Below, in pieces: positions 20,157 to 28,509 of a DNA stretch of 64,000 bases; position 1 is the stretch's first letter; every line of letters starts with the position of its first letter. Below the pieces are notes generated by a model that was not told where the DNA came from, did no database searches, and saw only the letters and a list, made by a program, of their open reading frames with translations. The position numbers and the translations under genes were made by a program. Origin of the DNA: Pseudomonas sp. RSB 5.4 (GTDB taxonomy: Bacteria > Pseudomonadota > Gammaproteobacteria > Pseudomonadales > Pseudomonadaceae); NCBI RefSeq assembly GCF_037126175.1, contig NZ_CP146986.1, forward strand, positions 5,146,501-5,210,500. Reading direction: 5' to 3'.

Positions 20157-21911
20157 CTAAAGCGATTTCCACAACGAATCGAAATTCTCCTCGCCCCCGC
20201 CATTCTGCGCGGCTTCCAGCGAGCGATAGGCAAACTGATTGAAACTGTGGGTACTCGCCACCCGTCGATCCAGCCCGGCGCGATGTTCTTCGCCGTGGGT
20301 GTTGATCAGCACTTTATTGCCTTCCTGAAACGGCAGGCGCGGGGCGAGCAAGGTCGCGGGCAAGTCGATGGCGCTGATCTCGGGCAGCAACAGGCCGCGC
20401 AAATAGTGGCTGTGATCGTCCCGCGAACGCACCAGTTGCAAGCCACAGGGTTCAGCGTGCGGCGCCACCAGCTCGATGCCCATTTGCGGCCCGCTGCCGC
20501 GTACCTGACGAATCCAGCGGATCACCGCAATGCTCCAGCCCTGATTCGAACTGTCCTGAATACCGACCATTTCCCCGGCCTGCAACTCGGCGGGCACGTC
20601 ACTCGGCCACATCAGGCAATAGCCGCCGGGACTGTGGTTGATCACCGCTAACGTGTAAGTCGGGTAGTGTGGAGTGCTGCTGGCGTTGCTTTCATCGTCG
20701 CCCAAGTGCTCGTACTGGATTTCCTCGTACGGCAGCAATTCCTCAGCCGCGCTCAGCGGGGCGGCGTCGAAGGCCTGGCTCCAGCTGTCCTTTTCGCCGT
20801 GAACCACGGCGCGGCTGAAGTTCGCCGCGCGGGCGCCGGGATGTTTCAGCAGTTCGCTGAAAGTGCGTTCGCCGCCCAGATAAAAGTGCAGGGCGCTCAT
20901 GCCGACGCACACGCTCAGGCTGCCCTGACCGATGGTGCGCTGAAAGCTGCGCTCGGCGGTATGTCCCCAACTCGCGTGCAAATGCTGCAGGGTATCGAGG
21001 CTTAGTCCTGCCGGGACGGGCAGCGGCGTCGACGTCTCTTGCTGCAGTAAATGCGCTTCGATCACGTTCACCAGCGGTTGCGGATCAAAGCCCTGCAGTG
21101 CGCCCTGTTGTTCTTTGCGAAACATGCTGCGGTAACGCGGACCGGCGTCCAGTTCGGCGCTGATGGCGAACAGTCCGTCGTCCGGCCTGCCGGGATGCAG
21201 CTTGAGCAGGGCGCTCCACGGTTCCAGCACTTCGGCCAGTCGGGCGATCTGGTTCTGCCGCAATTGATTGCAACGGGCGCTGCCCAGCAGCAACGCGGCG
21301 ATATAGGTCTGTTCCAGGCTCAGTTCGCTGCTCAGACTCGCCAGATCGTCAGGCACCCGGCGCTGGTGCAACTGCAATGCGCAGGCGCAGCGATACAGCT
21401 GATGCAGCTCGAACCACAGATGCTCCGGCGGCGGGCTATACAGCTGCGTCGCCCGCAGCAGTTGCCCCTTGAGTGCATGCGCTGCCCGTTGCAGGGCCTG
21501 ACTGACCAGCGCCGCACGATCCTTGGTGTACTTGGGCGCAATGCGCAAAACGATCTGCTTGTAGCCGATGGCCAGCTGACTTTGCAGCGCCTGACACAGA
21601 TTGCTGATCTTGCGCGAACGGTCATCGAGCATGATCGCCTGATGCAGGAAGTGCCGCTCCAGATGCTGGCAAACGAAATACACCTCGGGGCGCAGCAGCT
21701 CCAGGAGGTGCAGGCGATTGTCGCTGGGGGTAAGCAATTGGTTGAGTTCGCCCAGGCCCTGGTACAACTGGCGAGCGGTTTCGCCGATGTTGGCCTTGGG
21801 CAGGCCGGCGATCCAGCGCTTGAGGTCGCGCGGGGTGGCTTCGCAGAACGACAGGCGCGTTTGCGTCGGGATCGGGGCGCGCAGGGAGGGTTGGGGGCGT
21901 GACTCACTCAT
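20157..21911 (-). CDS. Large protein with a degenerate C-terminal PilZ-type domain
   Basis: The product is a 584-aa soluble protein with no signal peptide or membrane segment. The first 400 residues are helical (L/Q/A/R rich) and match no family I can name. A PilZ-like region occupies about residues 415-500: N425-H-S-P-G-G fits the D/N-x-S-x-x-G half of the c-di-GMP motif, followed by hydrophobic strands and MGIELVAP, which closes many PilZ domains. The RxxxR half expected 20-30 residues upstream is missing, so direct c-di-GMP binding is doubtful. From memory, P. aeruginosa has a homologue (PA4958) beside fimX, but here no fimX lies between it and serB. The role is unknown; a link to c-di-GMP or motility signalling is inferred. 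Confidence 0.72.
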   Translation of the reverse strand: MSESRPQPSLRAPIPTQTRLSFCEATPRDLKRWIAGLPKANIGETARQLYQGLGELNQLLTPSDNRLHLLELLRPEVYFVCQHLERHFLHQAIMLDDRSRKISNLCQALQSQLAIGYKQIVLRIAPKYTKDRAALVSQALQRAAHALKGQLLRATQLYSPPPEHLWFELHQLYRCACALQLHQRRVPDDLASLSSELSLEQTYIAALLLGSARCNQLRQNQIARLAEVLEPWSALLKLHPGRPDDGLFAISAELDAGPRYRSMFRKEQQGALQGFDPQPLVNVIEAHLLQQETSTPLPVPAGLSLDTLQHLHASWGHTAERSFQRTIGQGSLSVCVGMSALHFYLGGERTFSELLKHPGARAANFSRAVVHGEKDSWSQAFDAAPLSAAEELLPYEEIQYEHLGDDESNASSTPHYPTYTLAVINHSPGGYCLMWPSDVPAELQAGEMVGIQDSSNQGWSIAVIRWIRQVRGSGPQMGIELVAPHAEPCGLQLVRSRDDHSHYLRGLLLPEISAIDLPATLLAPRLPFQEGNKVLINTHGEEHRAGLDRRVASTHSFNQFAYRSLEAAQNGGGEENFDSLWKSL

Positions 21912-22131
21912 GCCGTGACGGGCTCCGGCGGCGAAATAGGCAACTCCGAGAACTCTAGCAGCTGTGATCCGTTTCGCCGGATGGCGTCAGGCTTTTTGAC
22001 CGCTGGTCTGCTGGCCGGATGCCATTCGACAAGCCCTACTAGGCTCTCAGGCGTGCGATCGGAAACGCACGGTTGCACGGCCTGCCGTCAACCTCGGGCA
22101 GGTCTCCCGAAACTTCAAGGAGATGAGGTTC

Positions 22132-22533
22132 ATGTCTAAATATGCAGTGGCAAATCAATGGGGCGGCAGTTCGGCACCGTGGCATCCGGGTGGAACCTGG
22201 GTGTTGGGCGGGCGGGACAACCAGAAAGTCGTCGCCATTGAGATCAAGTCGGGCGATGGCGGCAAAAGCTTCACCGGCACCATGACTTACGCCGGCGAAG
22301 GCCCGATTGGCTTCAAGGCGCAGCGCACCGGTCAGAATCAATACAACGTCGAGAACCAGTGGGGTGGCAATGATGCCCCATGGCATCCGGGCGGCAAGTG
22401 GGTGATCGGTGGTCGGGACAATCAGGACGTGGTCGCGTTGAGCGTCACTTCCAGCGATGGAGGGAAAAACCTCAGTGGCACCAATACCTACGCCAACGAA
22501 GGGCCGATCGGCTTCCGTGGGCAGATAGAGTAA
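22132..22533 (+). CDS. OAAH-family high-mannose-binding lectin (Pseudomonas fluorescens agglutinin type)
   Basis: The 133-aa protein consists of two tandem repeats of about 67 residues. Each repeat contains NQWGG-x-x-APWHPGG, a GGRDNQ segment, a SGDGGK/SSDGGK turn and a TYA-x-EGPIGF end. This is the Oscillatoria agardhii agglutinin homologue (OAAH) family of beta-barrel lectins, which bind the branched core of oligomannose glycans; the P. fluorescens member (PFA) is a known anti-HIV lectin with two sites, and this sequence looks nearly the same as I remember it. There is no signal peptide. The ATG at 22132 is 9 bases after AAGGAG; the upstream ATG at 22123 abuts that site. The gene lies alone between divergent and convergent neighbours. 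Its cellular role is unknown. Confidence 0.95.
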   Translation: MSKYAVANQWGGSSAPWHPGGTWVLGGRDNQKVVAIEIKSGDGGKSFTGTMTYAGEGPIGFKAQRTGQNQYNVENQWGGNDAPWHPGGKWVIGGRDNQDVVALSVTSSDGGKNLSGTNTYANEGPIGFRGQIE

Positions 22534-22552
22534 CGGCGCCTCCCAGGTCGTG

Positions 22553-22584
22553 TCCGCCCCTTCACAGACGTGTGAAAGGGCGGA
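22553..22584. terminator. Bidirectional terminator between lectin gene and psd
   Basis: tccgccccttcaca (22553-22566) pairs with tgtgaaagggcgga (22571-22584) with one mismatch and a 4-base loop. It lies between the convergent lectin and psd genes. Confidence 0.7.
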
Positions 22585-22593
22585 TCAGCCGGC

Positions 22594-23454
22594 TCAGGCA
22601 GTCGGCAGGGCCAGGGCCTGGCCCATCTGCACTGGCGAACCCGCCACCAGTTCTTCAGCCCACTTCACTTGATCCGGGCCGAACAGCACGATCGCCGTCG
22701 AACCCAGTTTGAAACGCCCCAGTTCCGCGCCTTTTTCCAGATGAATCGGCGCACGGGCAGCTTCGTCGTAGCGGAAGGTTTTCAGTTCGCGCTTCGGTGG
22801 GGTGACCAGACCGGCCCACACGGTTTCGATCGACGCGACGATCATCGCGCCGACCAGTACCACGGCCATCGGCCCGCGCTCGGTGTCGAAAATGCACGCC
22901 ACGCGCTCGTTGCGAGCGAACAGTTCCGGGACGTTTTCGGCAGTGGTCTGGTTGACCGAGAAGATCCGGCCCGGGATGTAGACCATTTCGCGCAGAGTGC
23001 CGGCCAGCGGCATGTGCACGCGGTGGTAGTCCTTCGGCGACAGGTAAATGGTGGCGAAGTCGCCGCCCATGAATGGCGCGGCATTGGCGGCGTCACCGCC
23101 GAGCAGTTCCAGCACGCTGAAGCTGTGGCCCTTCGCCTGGAACACGCGACCGTGCTCGATCGGGCCGAGCTGGCTGACTGCACCGTCGGCCGGGCTGAGG
23201 ATTGCGCCCGGGGTCTGGTCCAGTGGCCGCGCGCCGTCCTTCAGGGCACGGGTGAAGAACGCGTTGAAGTGCTCGTAGGCGGTCAGGTCTTCAACCAGTG
23301 CTTGCGACATGTCCACTTGATAACGCTTGGCGAACCACTGGGTGAAAGCATTCTTGAACCAGCGCACGCGGCACTCGGCAACGCAGCCGGCCAGGCGCGA
23401 CAGCAAGTGGTGAGGCAGCAGGTACTGGCTGAGGATAAACAGACGCTCTTTCAT
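22594..23454 (-). CDS. psd: Phosphatidylserine decarboxylase proenzyme
   Basis: Psd converts phosphatidylserine to phosphatidylethanolamine at the inner membrane. The 286-aa proenzyme self-cleaves at the L-G-S-T motif (residues 250-253), where Ser252 becomes the pyruvoyl group of the alpha subunit. The conserved Asp ([11 protein letters not shown]) and His (YHRVHMP) that assist autoprocessing are present. The start ATG overlaps the rhdA stop by one base (TAATG), so it is translationally coupled to rhdA and is the last gene of the HDOD-rhdA-psd group. Confidence 0.97.
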   Translation of the reverse strand: MKERLFILSQYLLPHHLLSRLAGCVAECRVRWFKNAFTQWFAKRYQVDMSQALVEDLTAYEHFNAFFTRALKDGARPLDQTPGAILSPADGAVSQLGPIEHGRVFQAKGHSFSVLELLGGDAANAAPFMGGDFATIYLSPKDYHRVHMPLAGTLREMVYIPGRIFSVNQTTAENVPELFARNERVACIFDTERGPMAVVLVGAMIVASIETVWAGLVTPPKRELKTFRYDEAARAPIHLEKGAELGRFKLGSTAIVLFGPDQVKWAEELVAGSPVQMGQALALPTA

Positions 23455-24287
23455 TAGTTGTCCTTAGAACCTTGAATCTCGACAGGCGTATCAGGGTGGT
23501 TGCCCCATTCGCCCCAGGAACCGGCGTAGCCCTTGACCCGCGGATAACCGAGGGATTTGGCCACCAGATAAGTAAAGCCCGACCGGTGATGGGTCTGGCA
23601 GTGGGTAATGATTTCTTTGTCCTTGGTGATCCCGAGGTCATCGAGGATCTGCGGCATATCCGTGCGAATCCGCAACTGACGCGCCTTGTCCATGCCGGCG
23701 GTCCACTCGAAGTTGACCGCGCCGGGAATGTGTCCGCCCTTGGCGGCCAGCACCTTCTCGCCCGAAAACTCCAGCGGTCCGCGTGCATCCCAGATCGCCA
23801 GATCGGCGGCGCCGAGACGGCTTTGCAGGTATTCGCGGGTGGCCGTCGGCTCGTCGTGCAGGGTCAGCGCCACCGGGCCGCCCACCGCAGGCGGAACCTG
23901 GATCGACATCGGCATACCCGCTTCCAGCCACGCCGGCAGACCGCCGTCGAGGTAGTGGTACTTGTCGTGACCGATCACGTCGAGCAACCAGATGAAGCGT
24001 CCGGCCCAGCCACCGCCTTCGTCGTCATAGATCACGTAGACCGCGTCCTGGCGATGACCCAGTTCACCGAACAGGGCTTCCAGATCGGCCTTGGCTGGCA
24101 GCAATCCCGGCGCCGGCGGCTGGCCGAGCTGGGTGCGCTTCGGATCGACAAAGCGTGCGCCTGGCAGATGGCCCTCGGTATAGCGGGCGGCACTGGTCAG
24201 GTCCACCAGAATCAGTTCGCTGGCATCCAGCCGAGGGAGCAGGTCGCTCGGTTCGATGACGAGCGGCAAGCCAGAGAAGTCAGACAT
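23454..24287 (-). CDS. rhdA: Thiosulfate sulfurtransferase (rhodanese) RhdA
   Basis: The protein transfers sulfane sulfur, classically from thiosulfate to cyanide. It has 277 aa with two rhodanese domains, the catalytic one C-terminal. The active-site loop is C230-Q-T-H-H-R, the loop described for Azotobacter vinelandii RhdA, and even the Cys number agrees. The ATG at 24287 gives the standard [10 protein letters not shown] start; a 15-codon in-frame extension lacks a ribosome site. Its coupling to psd is conserved in Pseudomonas, although the enzymes share no pathway. Confidence 0.95.
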   Translation of the reverse strand: MSDFSGLPLVIEPSDLLPRLDASELILVDLTSAARYTEGHLPGARFVDPKRTQLGQPPAPGLLPAKADLEALFGELGHRQDAVYVIYDDEGGGWAGRFIWLLDVIGHDKYHYLDGGLPAWLEAGMPMSIQVPPAVGGPVALTLHDEPTATREYLQSRLGAADLAIWDARGPLEFSGEKVLAAKGGHIPGAVNFEWTAGMDKARQLRIRTDMPQILDDLGITKDKEIITHCQTHHRSGFTYLVAKSLGYPRVKGYAGSWGEWGNHPDTPVEIQGSKDN

Positions 24288-24328
24288 GTGAGGTCTCCAG
24301 AGCACAAAGGGGGGATTGTAGCGCAGCC

Positions 24329-25867
24329 TCATCGGCCACGGCTGCTAAAGCTGTGCAGGGCTTTTTCGATGCACTGCGCGGTTTTGCCGAAAGCCTGCAC
24401 GCTGATGTCGGCGAACGGCCCACCGCCCTGGTCGGCGACCACGATCATGATCACCCGGCCGTTATTGACCAGCGAGCGCAGGAACAGGTGTTCGCCGCGG
24501 AACAGCGTGCGCAGGCCTTGCGGCAGCAGCGCGGAGAATTGCGCGTTGTTCTCGGGGTTGATCCGCACCTGTGCCTGCTGCGCGAGCAACCGTTGCAGAA
24601 CTTTGCTCTGGCTGACGACAAAATTCAGCGCGGCGGCTTCCTTCGGCAAACCGAAGGTCTGGTGCACCCGCAGATTGGACTGCGTGCGGTCGGCCATCAG
24701 AATCATCACCCGGCGCATGCCACTGGCGACCAGCGCATCACGCGCGGCGACGGTCAGGCTCATGGCATTGGTGAAGCGGCTTGGCTCGGCCAGCAGTTCG
24801 GCGCATTGCCGGCGCCATTGAGTCAGATCCTCGGCACTCGGCGCGGCCGCCGGCAGCATCCCGGCCGGCAACCGATGGGTGCCCCACGGCCATAATAATG
24901 AAACGGCCGGGTGCCACAGATCGGGCATTGCATGCTGGCGCGCACTGTTGGCCGCTTGCTGGTGCAACTGCTGCTGCACCTCGTCCATCGAGATTTGCAG
25001 ATAAAGGCTGGTCAGGTACTGCCAGCGCTCGCTGTGCGGACTGTCCCAGGCCTGTTGCGCCGACAGCGCCAGGCCGTTGGCCAGCAACACGGTGTTGGCC
25101 GGCTGGTTGAGCCAGCGGCGCAGGGTCGGATCGTCGTCGAGGCGATTCTGCTGGCGCAGCGGATGCTCGCTGTCACGGGCGATGCGCAGGACTTTCACCA
25201 GTTCGCGCTGTTCGCTGAGCAGCAGTTTATAGCCTTGCTGCACCCAGATCGGCAGGTGCCAGACCTGTACCAGCGCCTCGGCGATCTTCAGCAGGCGCAC
25301 GCCAAACAGTTGCTTCTCGACGACCGGGGCCGATTCGCCCTTGTGGATAACCCGCACTTCCCACTCTTCGAGCAATTCTGGAAACGTCAGCGCCAGCGGC
25401 CATAGCGGCGAGAGAAACAACAGGCTGCCCCAATGAATGTCCTGCCACAGGCGCGCCAGGCGACTGGCGAAAAAACCGTTGGCCTGTTGTGTGGCGTGCT
25501 GGCTGATCATCTGCAGTTGGCGCAGCGCCTTGGGGATCTGCATCTGCGGTTCGACGGGCAGGCGCGCGAGCAATTCTTCGGTACGCGCAAGGCCCAGACG
25601 GTTGATCGCCACCTCGAGATTTTCCGCCGGTGCAGTCATCGTGCCGAGGGTGTGACGATTGGCCTCACGGATGATGCTCAAGGCCAGCGCGGGACTGTCC
25701 TGCATCAGGTCGGCGATATCGCGCAGCGAGCTGCGGTTGTCGCGGATCGCCCGGCAAACCTTGTCGTGAGCCTCTTGCGGCACGGGCAGGCGCACGCCAT
25801 CGAGCAGCTTGACCCAGCCCTCGAGCGTGGTCGGTTTTACGTGTGGGACGTTCGTTTCATTAGCCAT
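24329..25867 (-). CDS. HDOD domain signalling protein
   Basis: This is a 512-aa soluble protein. Residues 20-220 form an HDOD domain: LPVPQEAHDKVCRAI at the start, then the DSPALALSIIREAN and NLEVAINRLGLARTEELL helices. HDOD domains are regulatory relatives of HD phosphohydrolases that lack the metal-binding HD pair. The C-terminal half (about 360-500) has a GAF-like look (DRTQSNLRVHQTFGLP, then an FLRSLVNNGRVIMIVVADQGGG strand region), which suggests ligand sensing but is not a firm call. It begins the rhdA-psd operon and is divergent from motA. Its function is unknown, probably in signal transduction. Confidence 0.82.
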   Translation of the reverse strand: MANETNVPHVKPTTLEGWVKLLDGVRLPVPQEAHDKVCRAIRDNRSSLRDIADLMQDSPALALSIIREANRHTLGTMTAPAENLEVAINRLGLARTEELLARLPVEPQMQIPKALRQLQMISQHATQQANGFFASRLARLWQDIHWGSLLFLSPLWPLALTFPELLEEWEVRVIHKGESAPVVEKQLFGVRLLKIAEALVQVWHLPIWVQQGYKLLLSEQRELVKVLRIARDSEHPLRQQNRLDDDPTLRRWLNQPANTVLLANGLALSAQQAWDSPHSERWQYLTSLYLQISMDEVQQQLHQQAANSARQHAMPDLWHPAVSLLWPWGTHRLPAGMLPAAAPSAEDLTQWRRQCAELLAEPSRFTNAMSLTVAARDALVASGMRRVMILMADRTQSNLRVHQTFGLPKEAAALNFVVSQSKVLQRLLAQQAQVRINPENNAQFSALLPQGLRTLFRGEHLFLRSLVNNGRVIMIVVADQGGGPFADISVQAFGKTAQCIEKALHSFSSRGR

Positions 25868-25938
25868 GTCTGGACGAGATCTTCACTGACTGTAGACGCG
25901 CCCGGCATGGGCTAAATTGGCTTTTCGCCTGAACTGGC

Positions 25939-25965
25939 TATAGTCTGGCGCAGTTTTGCCGATAA
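25939..25965 (+). promoter_or_regulatory. Candidate FliA (sigma28) promoter for motAB
   Basis: The sequence GCCGATAA at 25958-25965 is the exact flagellar sigma28 -10 box. TATAG (25939-25943) lies 14 bases upstream, close to the TAAAG -35. The boxes are 68 bases upstream of the motA ATG and fit a late flagellar gene. Confidence 0.72.
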
Positions 25966-26033
25966 GTAGAAGAAGAGATTTTTTAACTTCCGAATATGAC
26001 CTTGAACCCGACTCAGTAAGTACTTTCCTACCT

Positions 26034-26885
26034 ATGGCTAAAATTATCGGCATCATCGTCGTATTCGCGAGCGTGCTCGGCGGATACGTGCTCTCCCACG
26101 GCAAAATTGCCGCCCTGATCCAGCCTTTCGAGGTGATGATCATCGGTGGTGCGGCCCTCGGTGCATTCCTGCAGGCCAACCCCGGTTACATGACGATGCA
26201 CGTGCTCAAGAAATCCCTGAGCATGTTCAGTTCGCGCTTCAGCCACACGTTCTATCTGGAAGTGCTCGGCCTGATCTACGAGATCCTCAACAAGAGCCGC
26301 CGCGAAGGCATGATGGCCATCGAAGGCGATATCGAAGACGCCGCTGCGAGCCCGATCTTCGCCAAGTACCCGGCCGTGCTCAAAGACGAGCGCATGACTG
26401 CGTTCATCTGCGATTACCTGCGCATCATGTCCTCCGGCAACATGGCTCCGCATGAGCTGGAAGGCCTGTTCGACATGGAACTCTACAGCCTCAAGGAAGA
26501 CCTCGAGCACCCTTCCCATGCGGTGAACGGTATCGCTGACGCCATGCCCGGTTTCGGTATCGTCGCGGCAGTACTGGGTATCGTGGTGACCATGGCTTCG
26601 CTGGGTGAGGGCGATCAAAAATCCATTGGCCTGCACGTGGGTGCGGCACTGGTCGGTACCTTCTTCGGTATTCTCGCGGCCTACGGTTTCTTCGGGCCGT
26701 TGGCGCACTCCCTGGCGCACGATGCCAAGGAAGAACTGAACGTCTACGAAGCCATCAAGGCCTCGCTGGTGGCTTCGGCTTCCGGCATGCCGCCATCGCT
26801 GGCCGTGGAGTTCGGGCGCAAGGTTCTGTACCCGGCGCACCGTCCAAGCTTTGCCGAGCTGGAACAAGCCGTTCGCGGTCGTTAA
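26034..26885 (+). CDS. motA: Flagellar motor stator protein MotA
   Basis: MotA is the inner-membrane ring of the proton-driven flagellar stator. The 283-aa product has four transmembrane segments: two at the N terminus (IIGIIVVFASVLGGYVL and FEVMIIGGAALGAF) and two after a large cytoplasmic loop (GFGIVAAVLGIVVTMASLG and VGTFFGILAAYGFFGPLA). The loop carries the charged residues that push on FliG. I chose the ATG at 26034, which gives the canonical MAKIIGII start; the in-frame extension to 25956 overlaps the promoter. motB follows after 3 bases. Confidence 0.97.
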   Translation: MAKIIGIIVVFASVLGGYVLSHGKIAALIQPFEVMIIGGAALGAFLQANPGYMTMHVLKKSLSMFSSRFSHTFYLEVLGLIYEILNKSRREGMMAIEGDIEDAAASPIFAKYPAVLKDERMTAFICDYLRIMSSGNMAPHELEGLFDMELYSLKEDLEHPSHAVNGIADAMPGFGIVAAVLGIVVTMASLGEGDQKSIGLHVGAALVGTFFGILAAYGFFGPLAHSLAHDAKEELNVYEAIKASLVASASGMPPSLAVEFGRKVLYPAHRPSFAELEQAVRGR

Positions 26886-26888
26886 GCC

Positions 26889-27965
26889 ATGGAAAATAAT
26901 CAGCCGATAATCATCAAGCGCGTCAAGCGCATAGCCGGTGGGCACCACGGCGGGGCGTGGAAAATCGCCTTCGCCGACTTCGCCACGGCGATGATGGCGT
27001 TCTTCCTGGTGTTGTGGCTGCTGTCCACTGCAACGCCTGAGCAGAAGATCGCCATCGCCGGTTACTTCAAGGATCCGGTCGGCTTCTCCGAAAGCGGTAC
27101 GCCGTACATCATCGATCTGGGCGGCACGCCGACCCTGGCGCCGGAAAACACCCTCAACCCTGAGGTGAAGTCGCAGCCGCAACCGGACAAGGTCACGGTC
27201 GACACCGAGCAGGTCGAAGGCATGGCCGAGCAAGTCGAGAAAGAGCGCCTGGAACTGTTGCTGCAAGAACTGCAGAACAAGGTCAACGAGAACCCGCAAC
27301 TGCAGAAGTTCAAGGACCAGATCCTGTTCGAGATCACCCCGAACGGCCTGCGCATCCAGATCATGGACGCCGAGAACCGGCCGATGTTCGACTCAGGTTC
27401 CGCACGCCTGAAACCGTACTTCGAAGACATCCTGCTGGCCATGGCCGACACCATCAAAGCGGTGCCGAACAAGATCAGCATCAGCGGCCATACCGATGCC
27501 AAGCCGTATACCGGCACCGGCGATTTCGGCAACTGGGAACTCTCGGCCAACCGTGCCAACGCCGCGCGGCGTGCACTGGTTGCCGGCAGCTATCCGGACG
27601 AGCAAGTGGCGCGGGTGGTGGGTTATGCCTCGTCGGCGCTGTTCGACAAGGAAGATCCGTTCAACCCGGTCAACCGCCGCATCGACATCGTGGTCCTGAC
27701 CAAGAAGGCCCAGGCCGCCATCGAAGGCTCGCAAGGTGCCGAACCGGCCAAGCCCGCCGCCGAAGGTCAGAACGGCGCCGCTCCGGCAACGCCGGTCGAT
27801 CCGAACGCGCTGCCGGCAGATCAGCAACCAGTGCCGGCGCACGAGTTGCGCGAACGCTTGAACCTGTTCGACGACGCCGCACCGAAACCGGCAGTGCCGG
27901 GGACTGCGGCGCCCGCGCCGGCGGCTCCACCAGCCGCCGCACCGGCGCCCGCGCCGAAGCAGTGA
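26889..27965 (+). CDS. motB: Flagellar motor stator protein MotB
   Basis: MotB forms the proton channel with MotA and anchors the stator to peptidoglycan. The 358-aa product has one transmembrane helix (about residues 31-48) with the proton-accepting D30 in F-A-D-F-A-T-A, a plug/linker, and an OmpA-type peptidoglycan-binding domain (about 145-275, SISGHTDAKPY and NRRIDIVVL). The C-terminal 75 residues are Ala/Pro rich (APAPAAPPAAAPAPAPKQ) and longer than in E. coli. It is co-transcribed with motA and closed by a strong terminator. Confidence 0.97.
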   Translation: MENNQPIIIKRVKRIAGGHHGGAWKIAFADFATAMMAFFLVLWLLSTATPEQKIAIAGYFKDPVGFSESGTPYIIDLGGTPTLAPENTLNPEVKSQPQPDKVTVDTEQVEGMAEQVEKERLELLLQELQNKVNENPQLQKFKDQILFEITPNGLRIQIMDAENRPMFDSGSARLKPYFEDILLAMADTIKAVPNKISISGHTDAKPYTGTGDFGNWELSANRANAARRALVAGSYPDEQVARVVGYASSALFDKEDPFNPVNRRIDIVVLTKKAQAAIEGSQGAEPAKPAAEGQNGAAPATPVDPNALPADQQPVPAHELRERLNLFDDAAPKPAVPGTAAPAPAAPPAAAPAPAPKQ

Positions 27966-27968
27966 CCC

Positions 27969-28003
27969 ACAAAAAAGCCGACAGCGATGTCGGCTTTTTT
28001 GTG
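27969..28003. terminator. Terminator after motB
   Basis: aaaaaagccgaca paired with tgtcggcttttttg, loop gcga; 4 bases after the motB stop. The A-run on the other side makes it usable for the convergent TIR gene, which ends at 28018. Confidence 0.9.
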
Positions 28004-28017
28004 GCTGTCGATTGACC

Positions 28018-28509
28018 TCAGAACCCGCGGCGAATCCGGTTCTTCAGCCCCTCATGGAACATCTCGGCATTGATCTTGTTGGCGCTGCGCGTCGATTGAT
28101 TGCCGGTCACCGAGTCGAGCGTCATCGAGCGTTTGATCGTGCCTTCGCTGCGATAGGCCTCGATGAAGAAATCGACATCCGTGGGCGTGCTCAGCTTCGG
28201 CCACTTGTCCAGGTATTCCGGCAGTTGCGCCGGCCCGGTGCGGAACGAACAGATCCGCCGGTTGCTGATCGTCGCTTCGCCGATTTCGAACGGCACCCAC
28301 CACGACAACGCGGTTTTCTCCGACACCACCGCCAGCAGGTGCGTGCATTCGGTGATGTTGCGCGTGATGACCCCGGTGATGTCGTCGGTGGTCTGCGATT
28401 CCGGGTCGAGCACGTCGAGGTAGGTCTTGATGTTGGCCTGCATCAATTGGGCATTGATCGCCATGGCCTGCGGGCGATCCATGTGGCGGTAGCTGATGAA
28501 TACGGGCAT
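28018..28509 (-). CDS. TIR-domain protein, third gene of TIR-caspase operon
   Basis: The 163-aa protein is a stand-alone TIR domain. FISYRHMD at residues 4-11 is the first-strand box 1 motif, and S-W-W71-V-P-F-E75 carries the W-x3-E pattern whose Glu is the NAD-cleaving residue in enzymatic TIRs. It belongs to a different TIR branch from the first gene of the operon (only strand 1 and the Glu motif agree). The start ATG at 28509 overlaps the stop of the caspase gene (TGATG), so translation is coupled; a longer in-frame reading into that gene is a shadow. It may be a second signal-producing TIR, a modulator, or a target-specific sensor; which is unknown. Confidence 0.82.
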   Translation of the reverse strand: MPVFISYRHMDRPQAMAINAQLMQANIKTYLDVLDPESQTTDDITGVITRNITECTHLLAVVSEKTALSWWVPFEIGEATISNRRICSFRTGPAQLPEYLDKWPKLSTPTDVDFFIEAYRSEGTIKRSMTLDSVTGNQSTRSANKINAEMFHEGLKNRIRRGF

